This document shows positions 25,566 through 34,437 of a DNA stretch of 64,000 nucleotides, one piece after another. How positions within the stretch are numbered: the stretch's first letter is position 1; each line of letters starts with the position of its first letter. The stretch lies in the NCBI GenBank assembly GCA_965603725.1, contig CBFDEC010000004.1:55167-119166 (forward strand), in the 5' to 3' direction. This DNA comes from JAGGSN01 sp965603725. Lineage in GTDB: Bacteria > Zixibacteria > MSB-5A5 > UBA10806 > 4484-95. The translations under genes were made by a program, and so were the position numbers. Under the pieces are notes generated by a model. It was not told the DNA's origin, made no database searches, and saw nothing but the letters and a program-made list of their open reading frames with translations.

Positions 25566-27497
25566 ATGATTCTAACTTTTCCCGATAAGACCTTAAAGGA
25601 ATTTCCCGACGGCGTTACTGCGGCTGAAGTCGCCGCTTCGATTGGACCAGGGTTGAAAAAAGCGGCTCTGGCGGCCGAGGTTGACGGTCATCTGGTAGAT
25701 CTTGAGTATCCTATAAAGAAAAATTCCTCAGTCAGGATTATTACCTATAATGATGATGAAGGTAAAGAGATATTCTGGCATTCGTCGGCGCATATTATGG
25801 CCTCAGCTATTCTGCGTCTTTATCCTGAAGCGAAGCTGGCTATCGGTCCGGCCATCCCTGATGATTTCCAGGCACGGTTTTACTATGATATTGATCTTGA
25901 CCATAGGCTGACCGATAAGGACCTCGAGTCTATAGAGAAAGAAATGGCCAAAATCGTGGCCGAGGATATGCCATTCATACATCTGGAAAAATCTAAGCAG
26001 GATGCCGTTAAATACATTACTGATAATGACCCGGCTGACATATATAAGCTTGAGATGGCGGAAGAGTTCGAGGAAGATTCCATCAGCTTTTATTCTCATG
26101 GCAGTTTTACGGATATGTGCCGCGGGCCGCATATCCCGTCAACCGGAAAAGTAAAGGCGTTTAAACTGCTGTCTGTTGCCGGAGCATACTGGCGTGGCGA
26201 TGAATCAAACAAGATGCTGCAGCGTATCTATGGAGTTTCGTTCCCTGATAAGAAAATGCTCAAGGAGCATCTTGAGCGGCTCGAATCAGCCAAACAGAGA
26301 GACCATCGGGTAATCGGCAGGGCTTTAGATCTGTTCTCAATCACAGACGAAGTCGGTCCCGGGTTGGTATTGTGGCATCCTAAAGGGGCATTAATAAGAA
26401 ACCTGATTGAAGATTTCTGGCGTGAGGAACACCAGAAGAACGGCTATGATATTGTTTTCACGCCTCATATTGCCAGGCTCGATCTCTGGCGGACCTCCGG
26501 CCACCTGGATTTTTATAAAGACAGCATGTATAATCCTTTGGATATTGAAGGCCAGAAGTATCAGCTTAAACCTATGAACTGCCCTTTTCATATCGCAATT
26601 TACAACAGCCGGAAACGTTCATATCGCGATCTCCCGTTCCGCTGGGCTGAGCTGGGAACTGTTTACCGGTTCGAACGTTCGGGTGTGCTTCAGGGGCTGT
26701 TCCGGGTAAGGGGTTTCACCCAGGATGATGCTCATGTTTTTTGCCGTGACGATCAACTCGAGGATGAATTGTTAAAGCTTTTGGATTTCAACCTGTTCTT
26801 TTTAAGGACATTTGGTTTTACTGAATATGAGACGTATCTTTCTACGAGGCCTGACAAATGTGTGGGCACCCTGGAAAGCTGGGAGAAGGCCACCAATGCG
26901 TTGAAACGGGCGCTTGAGAAGAAAAAGCTGGAGTACAAAGTCGATCCCGGGGAAGGCGTGTTTTACGGTCCCAAAATCGATGTAAAAATTAAAGATGTGC
27001 TGGGCAGGTCGTGGCAGTGTACGACGATTCAGGTTGACTTTAATCTCCCCGATCAGTTTAATATAACTTACACTGGCGAGGATGGAGCCGACCATCAGGC
27101 AGTGACAATACATCGCGCGCTGCTTGGCTCGATGGAAAGGTTCTTCGGCGTTCTAATCGAGCATTATGGCGGCGATTTTCCGCTATGGTTAGCGCCGGTT
27201 CAGGTTAAGGTTTTGCCGGTTGTTGATGAGGTCAATGATTATGCAAAAGAGGTTGGGGAATTCTTCAAGTCTTCAGCGGTGCGGGTTGAGGTTGATATGC
27301 GCAGCCAGAAAATTGGGTACAAAATCCGTGAGGCGGAGAGTTTAAAGATTCCGTATATGCTTATTGTTGGTAAAAAGGAATTTTCTGAAGGCAGTGTTTC
27401 TGTCCGCAGGCATAAAATTGGAGATGTTGGTTTGGCAGATCCTAAAAGTGTCTTAGCAGAAATTCTTCAGAAAATAAAAACTAAATCTCTAAATTAG
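25566..27497 (+). CDS. thrS: Threonyl-tRNA synthetase
   Basis: ThrRS charges tRNA-Thr and edits Ser-tRNA-Thr. The 643-residue protein has the full bacterial layout: a TGS domain (1-61), the editing domain with HSSAH (about 72-76) and MCRGPH near residue 185, the class II catalytic core (about 245-535) with the zinc Cys339 in MNCPFH and motif 2 in GLFRVRGFTQDDAHVF, and the anticodon-binding domain (about 540-640, with VEVDMRSQKIGYKIREAE). Start ATG 25566 gives the expected MILTFPDKTLKEFPDG. It heads the classic thrS-infC-rpmI-rplT-pheST order. Confidence 0.98.
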   Translation: MILTFPDKTLKEFPDGVTAAEVAASIGPGLKKAALAAEVDGHLVDLEYPIKKNSSVRIITYNDDEGKEIFWHSSAHIMASAILRLYPEAKLAIGPAIPDDFQARFYYDIDLDHRLTDKDLESIEKEMAKIVAEDMPFIHLEKSKQDAVKYITDNDPADIYKLEMAEEFEEDSISFYSHGSFTDMCRGPHIPSTGKVKAFKLLSVAGAYWRGDESNKMLQRIYGVSFPDKKMLKEHLERLESAKQRDHRVIGRALDLFSITDEVGPGLVLWHPKGALIRNLIEDFWREEHQKNGYDIVFTPHIARLDLWRTSGHLDFYKDSMYNPLDIEGQKYQLKPMNCPFHIAIYNSRKRSYRDLPFRWAELGTVYRFERSGVLQGLFRVRGFTQDDAHVFCRDDQLEDELLKLLDFNLFFLRTFGFTEYETYLSTRPDKCVGTLESWEKATNALKRALEKKKLEYKVDPGEGVFYGPKIDVKIKDVLGRSWQCTTIQVDFNLPDQFNITYTGEDGADHQAVTIHRALLGSMERFFGVLIEHYGGDFPLWLAPVQVKVLPVVDEVNDYAKEVGEFFKSSAVRVEVDMRSQKIGYKIREAESLKIPYMLIVGKKEFSEGSVSVRRHKIGDVGLADPKSVLAEILQKIKTKSLN

Positions 27498-27508
27498 GAG
27501 GTGTTTTA

Positions 27509-28048
27509 ATAGCCAAGGGACGAGAAACCAGAATCAGGGTCAACTTTAAGATAAGGGCGCCCGAGATCAGGCTGATTGATGATGAGGGTCAGCAGGTCGG
27601 AATTGTAGTTATTCAGAAAGCTCTTGAAATAGCCAGAAACAAAGGTCTCGATTTAGTCGAGATTTCACCCAATGTCAAGCCGCCGGTTTGTAAAATCATG
27701 GATTTCGGCAAGTATTTGTACGAACAGTCGAAGAAAGCCAAAATCGCCAAGAAAAAACAGCATACGGTCAGCCTTAAGGAGATGAGATTTAGGCCAAAAA
27801 CAGAGGAACATGATTATAAGTTCAAGTTAAAGCATGTTATCGAGTTTCTAAACCAGGGCAATAAGGTCAAGGTTTATGTTGAATTTAGAGGACGAGAAAT
27901 GACCCATAAAGAACTTGGGACAAAAATATTGGACAGAATTAAACAAGACCTTTTTGATATCGCTGAGCCTGAGGCCGCATCTCTCATGGAAGGTCGACGG
28001 ATGTCTTTAATTTTTGCCGCTAGAAAAGAAAGTAAGGTCAAGACTTAA
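27509..28048 (+). CDS. infC: Translation initiation factor IF-3, AUA start codon
   Basis: IF-3 prevents premature 70S assembly and proofreads start codons. The frame runs from AKGRETRIRVNFKIRAPEIR, the usual IF-3 N-terminus, to the C-domain with MRFRPKTEEHDYKFK and VKVYVEFRGREMTHKELG, giving 179 residues. There is no ATG, GTG or TTG near the true N-terminus: the codon 7 bases after a perfect AGGAGG (27496-27501) is ATA. Starting at the first in-frame ATG (27698) would remove the whole N-terminal domain. IF-3 genes commonly use a rare start (AUU in E. coli) for autoregulation, so AUA fits that logic. Confidence 0.93.
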   Translation: MAKGRETRIRVNFKIRAPEIRLIDDEGQQVGIVVIQKALEIARNKGLDLVEISPNVKPPVCKIMDFGKYLYEQSKKAKIAKKKQHTVSLKEMRFRPKTEEHDYKFKLKHVIEFLNQGNKVKVYVEFRGREMTHKELGTKILDRIKQDLFDIAEPEAASLMEGRRMSLIFAARKESKVKT

Positions 28049-28081
28049 TAATATGGTTTAATTGTATTATTTAGATTTTTG

Positions 28082-28109
28082 TTGCATAATAATTAATTTT
28101 TCATATATT
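28082..28109 (+). promoter_or_regulatory. Candidate internal promoter before rpmI
   Basis: TTGCAT (28082-28087), a 16-base spacer and TATATT (28104-28109) lie in an A/T-rich gap between infC and rpmI. This is a moderate match; it would allow separate expression of the ribosomal protein genes. Confidence 0.3.
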
Positions 28110-28111
28110 CA

Positions 28112-28124
28112 TCCCGAAACGGGA
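28112..28124 (+). promoter_or_regulatory. Hairpin over the rpmI ribosome site
   Basis: TCCCG (28112-28116) pairs with CGGGA (28120-28124) around AAA, burying most of the GGGAG ribosome site of rpmI, whose ATG is at 28133. It could hold rpmI-rplT translation low; L20-dependent control of this operon is known in other bacteria, but a specific L20 site is not evident here. Confidence 0.4.
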
Positions 28125-28132
28125 GAAAGATT

Positions 28133-28327
28133 ATGCCTAAAATTAAGACAAATAAATCGGCCGCTAAAAGGTTTAAAAAAACCAGCGCCGGAAAAGTAAA
28201 ACGATCACATATGAATACGGGTCATATTTTGACAAAAAAAACTGCCAAGCGTAAGAGACAATTACGTAAATCAGCGCTAGTTCATAAGACAGATATTGGT
28301 CGAGTCAAAAGGATGATCCCGTATTGA
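28133..28327 (+). CDS. rpmI: 50S ribosomal protein L35
   Basis: A 64-residue, very basic protein with the L35 signature: MPKIKTNKSAAKRFKKTSAGKV at the start and KRKRQLRKSALVHKTDIGRVKRMIPY at the end. The length is standard. It lies between infC and rplT as in most bacteria. Confidence 0.97.
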   Translation: MPKIKTNKSAAKRFKKTSAGKVKRSHMNTGHILTKKTAKRKRQLRKSALVHKTDIGRVKRMIPY

Positions 28328-28347
28328 GAAAATATTAGGGAGTTTTA

Positions 28348-28698
28348 ATGCCCCGTACGAAAAATAACCCGGCTGCTAAACGTCGTCACAAGAAGGTGTT
28401 AAAGGCGGCCAAGGGCAATTATGGCGGTCGCAGGAGACTGTATCGTACTGCCAAGGAGACGGTTCAGAAAGGGCTGGCGTATGCCTATCGTGACCGTCGC
28501 CAAAGGAAACGAGATTTCCGCAGATTATGGATTATAAGGATCAACGCAGCAACAAGGCTTTACGGCATGAGCTATTCGCAATTTATCAATGGCTTGAAAA
28601 AAACCGGTATTGAACTGGATCGCAAAGTCCTGGCCGATTTGGCGGTTCGTGATAGCGAAGGGTTCAGACAGATAGTAGAGGCCATAAAAGCTGGTTGA
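28348..28698 (+). CDS. rplT: 50S ribosomal protein L20
   Basis: A 116-residue basic protein binding 23S rRNA early in 50S assembly. The family start is clear (MPRTKNNPAAKRRHKKVLKAAKGNYGGR), followed by YRDRRQRKRDFRRLWIIRINAA and LDRKVLADLAV. The length is standard. It is a known autoregulator of the infC-rpmI-rplT operon in other bacteria. Confidence 0.98.
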   Translation: MPRTKNNPAAKRRHKKVLKAAKGNYGGRRRLYRTAKETVQKGLAYAYRDRRQRKRDFRRLWIIRINAATRLYGMSYSQFINGLKKTGIELDRKVLADLAVRDSEGFRQIVEAIKAG

Positions 28699-28729
28699 TC
28701 AGCTGATTGCCCTTTATTTAAACCTGATA

Positions 28730-28750
28730 TAGGCTTTTTCAATAAGCCTA
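28730..28750 (+). terminator. Weak hairpin between rplT and pheS
   Basis: TAGGCTT (28730-28736) pairs with AAGCCTA (28744-28750) around a 7-base loop. No T-run follows, and pheS begins 14 bases later, so this may be an attenuator or an incidental structure. Confidence 0.3.
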
Positions 28751-28763
28751 AGTGCATATATAA

Positions 28764-29777
28764 ATGAGCGATATATTAAGCCAGATAAAAGAATTTGAGA
28801 TTTCTGCATTATCAAGGCTGAGATCGATAACCCGGCAAGAGGACCTTGATGCTTTAAAAATAGAATTGCTGGGTCGGAAGGGTAAACTTGCGGGATTTTC
28901 AAAAAATATCGGTAAAGCACCGGCTGACTTACGCCCAAAAATCGGCGCTGAGATAAACCGCCTTAAAAAAGCAATTCAGGAAAAAATTGAATTTAAAGAT
29001 GCTTTATCCAATAAGCTAGCTAAAAAAGATTATTTCGATTATACACTTCCGGTCAGGAGTGATTTTATCGGACATAAACATCCGCTTTTGCAAACTGTGG
29101 ATGATATTGTTTCCATATTTCACGGTATGGGCTATGAAGTAGCCTTCGGACCTGATGTAGAGAGCGATTACTATAATTTCGATGCTTTAAACACGCCTGA
29201 AGATCATCCCTCACGGGATTTATCAGATACATTTTATATAAAAAAAGGCGTTTGCTTGAGGACCCATACATCGCCTGTTCAAATCCGCACTATGGAAAAG
29301 CAAAAGCCGCCGGTCAGGATTATTGCCCCGGGTAGATGTTATCGTTCGGATACCCCGGATGCTTCCCATTCGCCGGTATTTTATCAATGTGAAGGCCTGT
29401 ATGTCGATGAGGGGATTACTTTCGCCGATCTAAAGGGCGCTATCACCGCATTTGCCCGATGCATGTTTGGCAAGAAAATGAAAGTCAGGTTCAGACCTCA
29501 TTTCTTCCCGTTCACCGAACCGTCAGTGGAATATGATTTTTCATGTGTAATCTGTGGGGGAAAAGGATGCCGGGTTTGTAAATATAATGGCTGGCTTGAG
29601 ATTTCAGGAGCCGGTATGGTCGATCCGGAAGTTTTCAAGGCCGTCGGTTATGACAGCGAAAAATATACCGGTTTTGCCTGGGGTATGGGTATCGATCGGC
29701 TGACCATGCTGAGGTACCGGATTGATGATATACGATTGTTATATGAAAATGATGTCAGATTTATAAGGCAGTTTTGA
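28764..29777 (+). CDS. pheS: Phenylalanyl-tRNA synthetase alpha subunit
   Basis: The catalytic subunit of the alpha2-beta2 PheRS. The 337-residue protein has an N-terminal coiled coil (1-85, with LKIELLGRKGKLAGFSKNIG), then the class II core: DFIGHKHPLLQTVDDIVSIF, a DDLSDTFY-like segment (HPSRDLSDTFYI), RTHTSPVQIRTM, motif 2 in GRCYRSDTPDASHSPVFYQCEG and motif 3 in WGMGIDRLTMLRYRIDDIR. A CxxC-type pair (CVIC...CRVC) precedes NGWLEISGAGMV. Its stop overlaps the pheT start as TGATG. Confidence 0.98.
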   Translation: MSDILSQIKEFEISALSRLRSITRQEDLDALKIELLGRKGKLAGFSKNIGKAPADLRPKIGAEINRLKKAIQEKIEFKDALSNKLAKKDYFDYTLPVRSDFIGHKHPLLQTVDDIVSIFHGMGYEVAFGPDVESDYYNFDALNTPEDHPSRDLSDTFYIKKGVCLRTHTSPVQIRTMEKQKPPVRIIAPGRCYRSDTPDASHSPVFYQCEGLYVDEGITFADLKGAITAFARCMFGKKMKVRFRPHFFPFTEPSVEYDFSCVICGGKGCRVCKYNGWLEISGAGMVDPEVFKAVGYDSEKYTGFAWGMGIDRLTMLRYRIDDIRLLYENDVRFIRQF

Positions 29778-32191
29778 TGAAAATCAGCTACAACTGGCTA
29801 AAAGAACTTATCGATTTTGAAGCCTTACCGAAGAAGGCAGCCGAGCTTTTAACGATGTCCGGTTCAGAGGTTGAGGCTATCGAGAAAAAGGGTTATGAGA
29901 TTTCAGGGATTGTTGCCGGCGAAATTAAAACGGTCAATCCTCATCCGCAGGCAGACAAATTGACTGTTTGCACAGTCGATATTGGCAGTGAGACGCTGGC
30001 CGCTGTTTGCGGCGCTCCTAATGTGAAACCGGGTCTGAAGGTCTTGTTTGCCGGGGTCGGTTCGTCTCTTGTTGATGGAAATACACTGAAAAAAGCCAGA
30101 ATCCGAGGGGTGGAGTCGTTCGGCATGATACTGGCCGAGGATGAACTCGGCATCTCGGATGACCATACGGTAGTTATTGAACTTGAGTGTAATGTTAAAC
30201 CGGGCACACTGCTTGAAAGTATTCTACCGCTCTGCGATTATATATTCGAACTGGAGATCACTCCCAACCGGCCTGATTGTCTTTCGCACATCGGCATCGC
30301 GCGCGAACTAAAAGCATTGCTGGGCGGTCAGATTAAATATCCGGATTTTAATGTAACCGAAACCGGACCGAATACATCGCTGGATTTGAAAATCGAGATC
30401 GACGCCCCGGATGGCTGTCCGCGTTATACCGGCAGGCTGGTTTCCGGGATAAAAATAGAACCATCGCCGCTGTGGCTTAAAACACGGCTGAATTACCTCG
30501 GCATAAGGCCTATAAATAACGTTGTTGATATAACTAACTATGTTTTACTGGAAACCGGCCACCCTCTTCATGCTTTCGACTATGATATGCTGAAGACCAA
30601 AAAAATCGTTGTCAGACGAGCTAAAAACGGCGAGATGTTTATAACTCTTGATGATGTTGGGCGGGAATTGAAAGACGGTCACCTTTTAATAACCGATGGT
30701 GAAAAGGCGGTGGCGCTGGCTGGCATAATGGGTGGGCAGAATTCTGAAGTCACCGAATCAACAACAAATATTCTAATGGAATCGGCATATTTTGATCCGG
30801 TCATTATTCGCCGCGGCGCTAAAGCGGTTGGATTATCGACTGAATCGTCTCAAAGGTTTGAGCGCGGAGCCGATCCCCTGATGGCGTCAAAAGCCAACAA
30901 CCGGGCTTGTGCGCTTATAGCCGAACACGCTGGCGGAAAAGTCCATAAAGGGATGATTGATGCTTATCCCCAAAAGTTCTCGCCGGTGAAAATCGATTTT
31001 CGTCCCGAACGTGTTGAAACAGTATTAGGCGTCAATATCGATAAAACTAAAATAAGCCGGATTTTCGATGGCCTTGATATTGAATATGAATACGGCAGAA
31101 TTGGAGCAGAAAATGTAAGAAAATTATTTACATCAATGCAAATTACGCGGCCATCATTCCGCCCCGATTTGACTCGTGAGATCGATCTTATCGAGGAAAT
31201 TGCCCGTATTTATGGACTGGATAATATCCCGGAAATGTACCGTCCCGGCGGCAATCTTGAGATCGAAATTGCCCCTGAAGCAATAGTTAAAGATCGCCTT
31301 AGAAACTTCCTTGTCGGTCGGGGCTTCGTAGAGATATTTCCGTTGACCCTTGTAGATGGCCAGCAGCTGAACAAAATTGACAGCGATATTGACCTGGTAA
31401 CCTTGCAAAATCCGCTGTCGGAGGAAATGTCGGTTCTCAGGCCTGACCTTACATTCTCGATGATTAAAACGCTCAGGCATAACATTAACTTTGGCAACAA
31501 GGATGTTAAGCTGTTTGAGATAGGGACATTATATAAACCGTCATCGGGGGATTTAGCCGATGAAAAAGAGACTATCTGCCTGGGTATCAGCGGACGGGAA
31601 AGACCTGTAAGCTGGCGGAACCAAGAGACATTTTCGGACTTCTACTTTCTTAAGGCCGAACTTGAAATAATTTTTCAGTATTTTAATATTGATCTGAAAA
31701 TGGCCTCAAAGGCTAATCCATATTTTGATGATGATTGCAGTTTTAGCCTGGTTCTTCAGGGAAATAGAAATTCGGGATATTTTGGAAAAATTTCATCAAA
31801 AGCGGCAAAAGCAGTTGGCTTGAAACAGGATTGTTATGTTGCCGAACTTTATTTATCGCCATTTGCCGAACTGGCATTAAAGACCAGGTACTATAAGCAG
31901 TTGCCGAAATATCCCGAATCAGACAGGGATATTGCCCTGGTTATTAATAATGATGTTCCAATAGAAGACATATTAAAACTCATTCGTGCCACAGGCGGCG
32001 ACATTATAGAGGATGCCTTCTTGTTCGACATATATCGCGGTAAAAATATTCCTGAGGGCAAGAAAAGTATTGCTTTTAGGGTAATTTATCGTTCTGGAAA
32101 GCGGACTCTTACTGATAATGAGGTTGATGAAATTCATGGCAAGGTTGTTAATAAATTAAATAAAGAGTTTGGCGCTATACTGAGGTCATAA
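29777..32191 (+). CDS. pheT: Phenylalanyl-tRNA synthetase beta subunit
   Basis: The 804-residue beta subunit holds the editing site and tRNA-binding parts. The N-terminus MKISYNWLKELIDFE is followed by an EMAP-like tRNA-binding domain (about 40-150), a B3/B4 editing domain (about 205-390), a B5 domain (about 400-480), a catalytic-like domain, and a C-terminal FDX-ACB anticodon-binding domain (about 710-804, with YPESDRDIALVI). I start at ATG 29777 in the TGATG overlap rather than at the TTG three bases earlier, since it gives the usual N-terminus and coupling to pheS. Confidence 0.97.
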   Translation: MKISYNWLKELIDFEALPKKAAELLTMSGSEVEAIEKKGYEISGIVAGEIKTVNPHPQADKLTVCTVDIGSETLAAVCGAPNVKPGLKVLFAGVGSSLVDGNTLKKARIRGVESFGMILAEDELGISDDHTVVIELECNVKPGTLLESILPLCDYIFELEITPNRPDCLSHIGIARELKALLGGQIKYPDFNVTETGPNTSLDLKIEIDAPDGCPRYTGRLVSGIKIEPSPLWLKTRLNYLGIRPINNVVDITNYVLLETGHPLHAFDYDMLKTKKIVVRRAKNGEMFITLDDVGRELKDGHLLITDGEKAVALAGIMGGQNSEVTESTTNILMESAYFDPVIIRRGAKAVGLSTESSQRFERGADPLMASKANNRACALIAEHAGGKVHKGMIDAYPQKFSPVKIDFRPERVETVLGVNIDKTKISRIFDGLDIEYEYGRIGAENVRKLFTSMQITRPSFRPDLTREIDLIEEIARIYGLDNIPEMYRPGGNLEIEIAPEAIVKDRLRNFLVGRGFVEIFPLTLVDGQQLNKIDSDIDLVTLQNPLSEEMSVLRPDLTFSMIKTLRHNINFGNKDVKLFEIGTLYKPSSGDLADEKETICLGISGRERPVSWRNQETFSDFYFLKAELEIIFQYFNIDLKMASKANPYFDDDCSFSLVLQGNRNSGYFGKISSKAAKAVGLKQDCYVAELYLSPFAELALKTRYYKQLPKYPESDRDIALVINNDVPIEDILKLIRATGGDIIEDAFLFDIYRGKNIPEGKKSIAFRVIYRSGKRTLTDNEVDEIHGKVVNKLNKEFGAILRS

Positions 32192-32226
32192 TTGGTGGAT
32201 TTCAGTATAGAATAATTGGTGAGCTT

Positions 32227-32532
32227 ATGGATAACAGCGCAAAAAATATTGAAAAAAGCTTTGAAAAACTTGAAGCAGTAGTTTATAATACTGCAGCTAA
32301 GATTAATAGTTTAAAAAGAATAAACCAAGATTTGAAAGGTAAAGTTAACGAATTAAAGCGCTTAAAAGCTTTAAGTGAAAAAAAGGCTGAACGGTTGAAA
32401 CGGGAACTTGACGGGGTCAGGTTATCGGATCAACAATCCTGGCGGGAAAAAGAAAAGGATATAAAAAATAGACTTAAGAACCTGTCGGTAAAAATTTCAG
32501 CTTTTGAGAAGAATTATTCAATAGACAGTTAA
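32227..32532 (+). CDS. Small coiled-coil protein upstream of zapA, possibly ZapB-like
   Basis: A 101-residue, almost wholly coiled-coil protein rich in Lys, Glu and Leu, with heptads from about residue 8 to 92 (EKLEAVVYNTAAKINSLK, then LKALSEKKAERLKREL). It has no membrane segment. Its position just before zapA, a Z-ring associated gene, and its size suggest a ZapB-like division accessory protein, but coiled coils have low specificity and this is inference. Confidence 0.6.
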   Translation: MDNSAKNIEKSFEKLEAVVYNTAAKINSLKRINQDLKGKVNELKRLKALSEKKAERLKRELDGVRLSDQQSWREKEKDIKNRLKNLSVKISAFEKNYSIDS

Positions 32533-32567
32533 CCTTAAATATAGATCGGGGAGATTAAGCTGATCAA

Positions 32568-32846
32568 ATGAAAAAAAGCAGGCTGAAGTTGAAGATTTTC
32601 GGCGCCGAATATGCACTCAAGGCTGATACCAGCGATGAATATATAAAAGAGACTGCCATTTACGTGGATAAAGTGATGAATGATATTGCATCTAAATATC
32701 AGGAGCAATCTGATGCAAGAGTGGCGGTTTTAGCTGCGTTAAATATCGCAGAAGAGCTTTTTGAGGCTCGCCGGCAGGCTCCGGTTAACATTGAGGCCAG
32801 AGCCCTGAAAATAGCTGATATCCTCAACGCCGCTTTAGAAGATTAG
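32568..32846 (+). CDS. zapA: Cell division protein ZapA
   Basis: ZapA bundles FtsZ filaments at mid-cell. The 92-residue product has the family N-terminal globular part (LKLKIFGAEYALKADTSDEYIKETAIYVDKVMNDIA) and a C-terminal helix beginning DARVAVLAALNIAEELFEA that forms the tetrameric coiled coil. The length is usual. It lies 28 bases before rny, the same pairing found in many bacteria. Confidence 0.92.
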   Translation: MKKSRLKLKIFGAEYALKADTSDEYIKETAIYVDKVMNDIASKYQEQSDARVAVLAALNIAEELFEARRQAPVNIEARALKIADILNAALED

Positions 32847-32874
32847 CCTCTCTCCATACGCCTAAGGAGGCGCA

Positions 32875-34437
32875 ATGGAATTACCATATATTATAAGCAT
32901 AGGTTTAGCATTAGTAGTTCTGGCTTTTATTGTCGGAATTGTTGTTGCTCGTCATATGGGCGAGAAAAAGATTGCTAAGGCTGAGGAACAGGCCTCAAAA
33001 ATTATTGCTGATGCGGAAAAGACCGTTGAGGTAAAGAAAAAAGAGTCTGTTTTAGAAGCGAAAGACCACTGGCTGAAAGAAAAATCGAAATTTGAAAGAG
33101 AAACCAGTAAAAAACGAAACGAGATTCAAAAGCTGGAAGCCCGTCTCGTAGATAAAGAGCAGGCGCTTAATCGAAAAGTCGATATCTTAAACCTGAAAGA
33201 AAGGGACATAACCACCCGTGAAAAAACTCTGGTCGGCAGGGAAAGAGCTGTTCTGCATAAAGAGAAACATCTTGATACGCTTATTGCCGAACAGAATATT
33301 CAGCTTGAAAAAATAGCAGGTATGACGTCAGAGGAGGCTAAGAAGCTTTTAATGGAAAACCTTGAGGCTGAAGCCCGACGGGGTGCGGCTCAGCTCATTA
33401 AAGAGATAAAGGACCAGGCTGAACGTGATGCCGAAAAGGAGGCTAAAAATATTATTATCCAGGCGATTCAGCGATGTGCGGCGGATTACGCCATGGAATC
33501 ATGTGTGTCGGTGGTTAATATTCCGACTGACGAGATGAAGGGGAGGATAATCGGTCGAGAGGGTAGGAATATCCGTTCGTTTGAGACGGCTACCGGCATC
33601 GATGTCATAGTCGATGATACTCCCGAGGCGATAATACTTTCGGGTTATGACCCGATCCGTCGTGAGATTGCCCGCATCGGCATGGAGAAACTGATAATGG
33701 ATGGTCGTATTCATCCGGCTCGGATTGAAGAGGTTGTTGTCAAGGCTGAAAAGGAAATGGAGATCATTATCCGCGAAATCGGTGAACAGGCTTGTTTCGA
33801 TGTTGGCGTTCATGGCGTCAACCCCGAAATTGTGAAGCTTTTAGGCAAACTGAATTATCGAACCAGTTATGGTCAGAATGTCTTACAGCATTCTAAGGAA
33901 GTGGCCTTTTTATGTGGAATTATGGCCGCAGAGCTGAATCTTGACAACAATATTGCCAAAAGAGCCGGCCTGTTTCATGATATCGGAAAAGCCATCGACA
34001 GGGAAACAGAGGGTACTCATACAGTAATCGGCGTTGATTTTATTTCCAAATTCAACGAGAACGCGGCTGTTTTAAACGCTATTGCCAGCCATCATGAAGA
34101 TGTGCCAATGGAAACCCCGTATGCCGTGCTTGTTCAAGCCGCCGATGCTGTTTCAGGGGCCAGACCGGGCGCCAGGCGCGAAACCCTTGAAGGCTATATT
34201 AAACGCCTGGAAAAACTGGAGGAAATGGCCGATTCGTTTAGCGGAGTAGGCAAGGCTTATGCTATACAGGCTGGACGCGAAATCAGGGTGATTGTGGAAT
34301 CTGATACTATCGATGACGTCGGTTGCGCTCAGCTCTCAAGCGAAATCGCTCGCAAGATTGAAGCCGAGCTCGAATATCCAGGCCAGATTAAAGTGACTGT
34401 TATAAGAGAAACAAGGTCCATAGAATATGCCAAATAA
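32875..34437 (+). CDS. rny: Ribonuclease Y
   Basis: RNase Y is the membrane-anchored endoribonuclease that starts mRNA decay in many bacteria. The 520-residue protein has an N-terminal transmembrane helix (about 5-25), a long coiled coil (30-200), a KH RNA-binding domain (about 215-275, with GRIIGREGRNIRSFETATGI) and an HD domain (about 335-430, with catalytic His-Asp in AGLFHDIGKAID and SHHED). The ending GQIKVTVIRETRSIEYAK is typical. It overlaps the next gene by 11 bases. Confidence 0.98.
   Translation: MELPYIISIGLALVVLAFIVGIVVARHMGEKKIAKAEEQASKIIADAEKTVEVKKKESVLEAKDHWLKEKSKFERETSKKRNEIQKLEARLVDKEQALNRKVDILNLKERDITTREKTLVGRERAVLHKEKHLDTLIAEQNIQLEKIAGMTSEEAKKLLMENLEAEARRGAAQLIKEIKDQAERDAEKEAKNIIIQAIQRCAADYAMESCVSVVNIPTDEMKGRIIGREGRNIRSFETATGIDVIVDDTPEAIILSGYDPIRREIARIGMEKLIMDGRIHPARIEEVVVKAEKEMEIIIREIGEQACFDVGVHGVNPEIVKLLGKLNYRTSYGQNVLQHSKEVAFLCGIMAAELNLDNNIAKRAGLFHDIGKAIDRETEGTHTVIGVDFISKFNENAAVLNAIASHHEDVPMETPYAVLVQAADAVSGARPGARRETLEGYIKRLEKLEEMADSFSGVGKAYAIQAGREIRVIVESDTIDDVGCAQLSSEIARKIEAELEYPGQIKVTVIRETRSIEYAK

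Noticed and set aside
27698..28048. Short IF-3 from the first in-frame ATG
   Set aside because: It would lack the whole N-terminal domain, which is encoded directly upstream in the same frame after a perfect ribosome site; the true start is ATA 27509.
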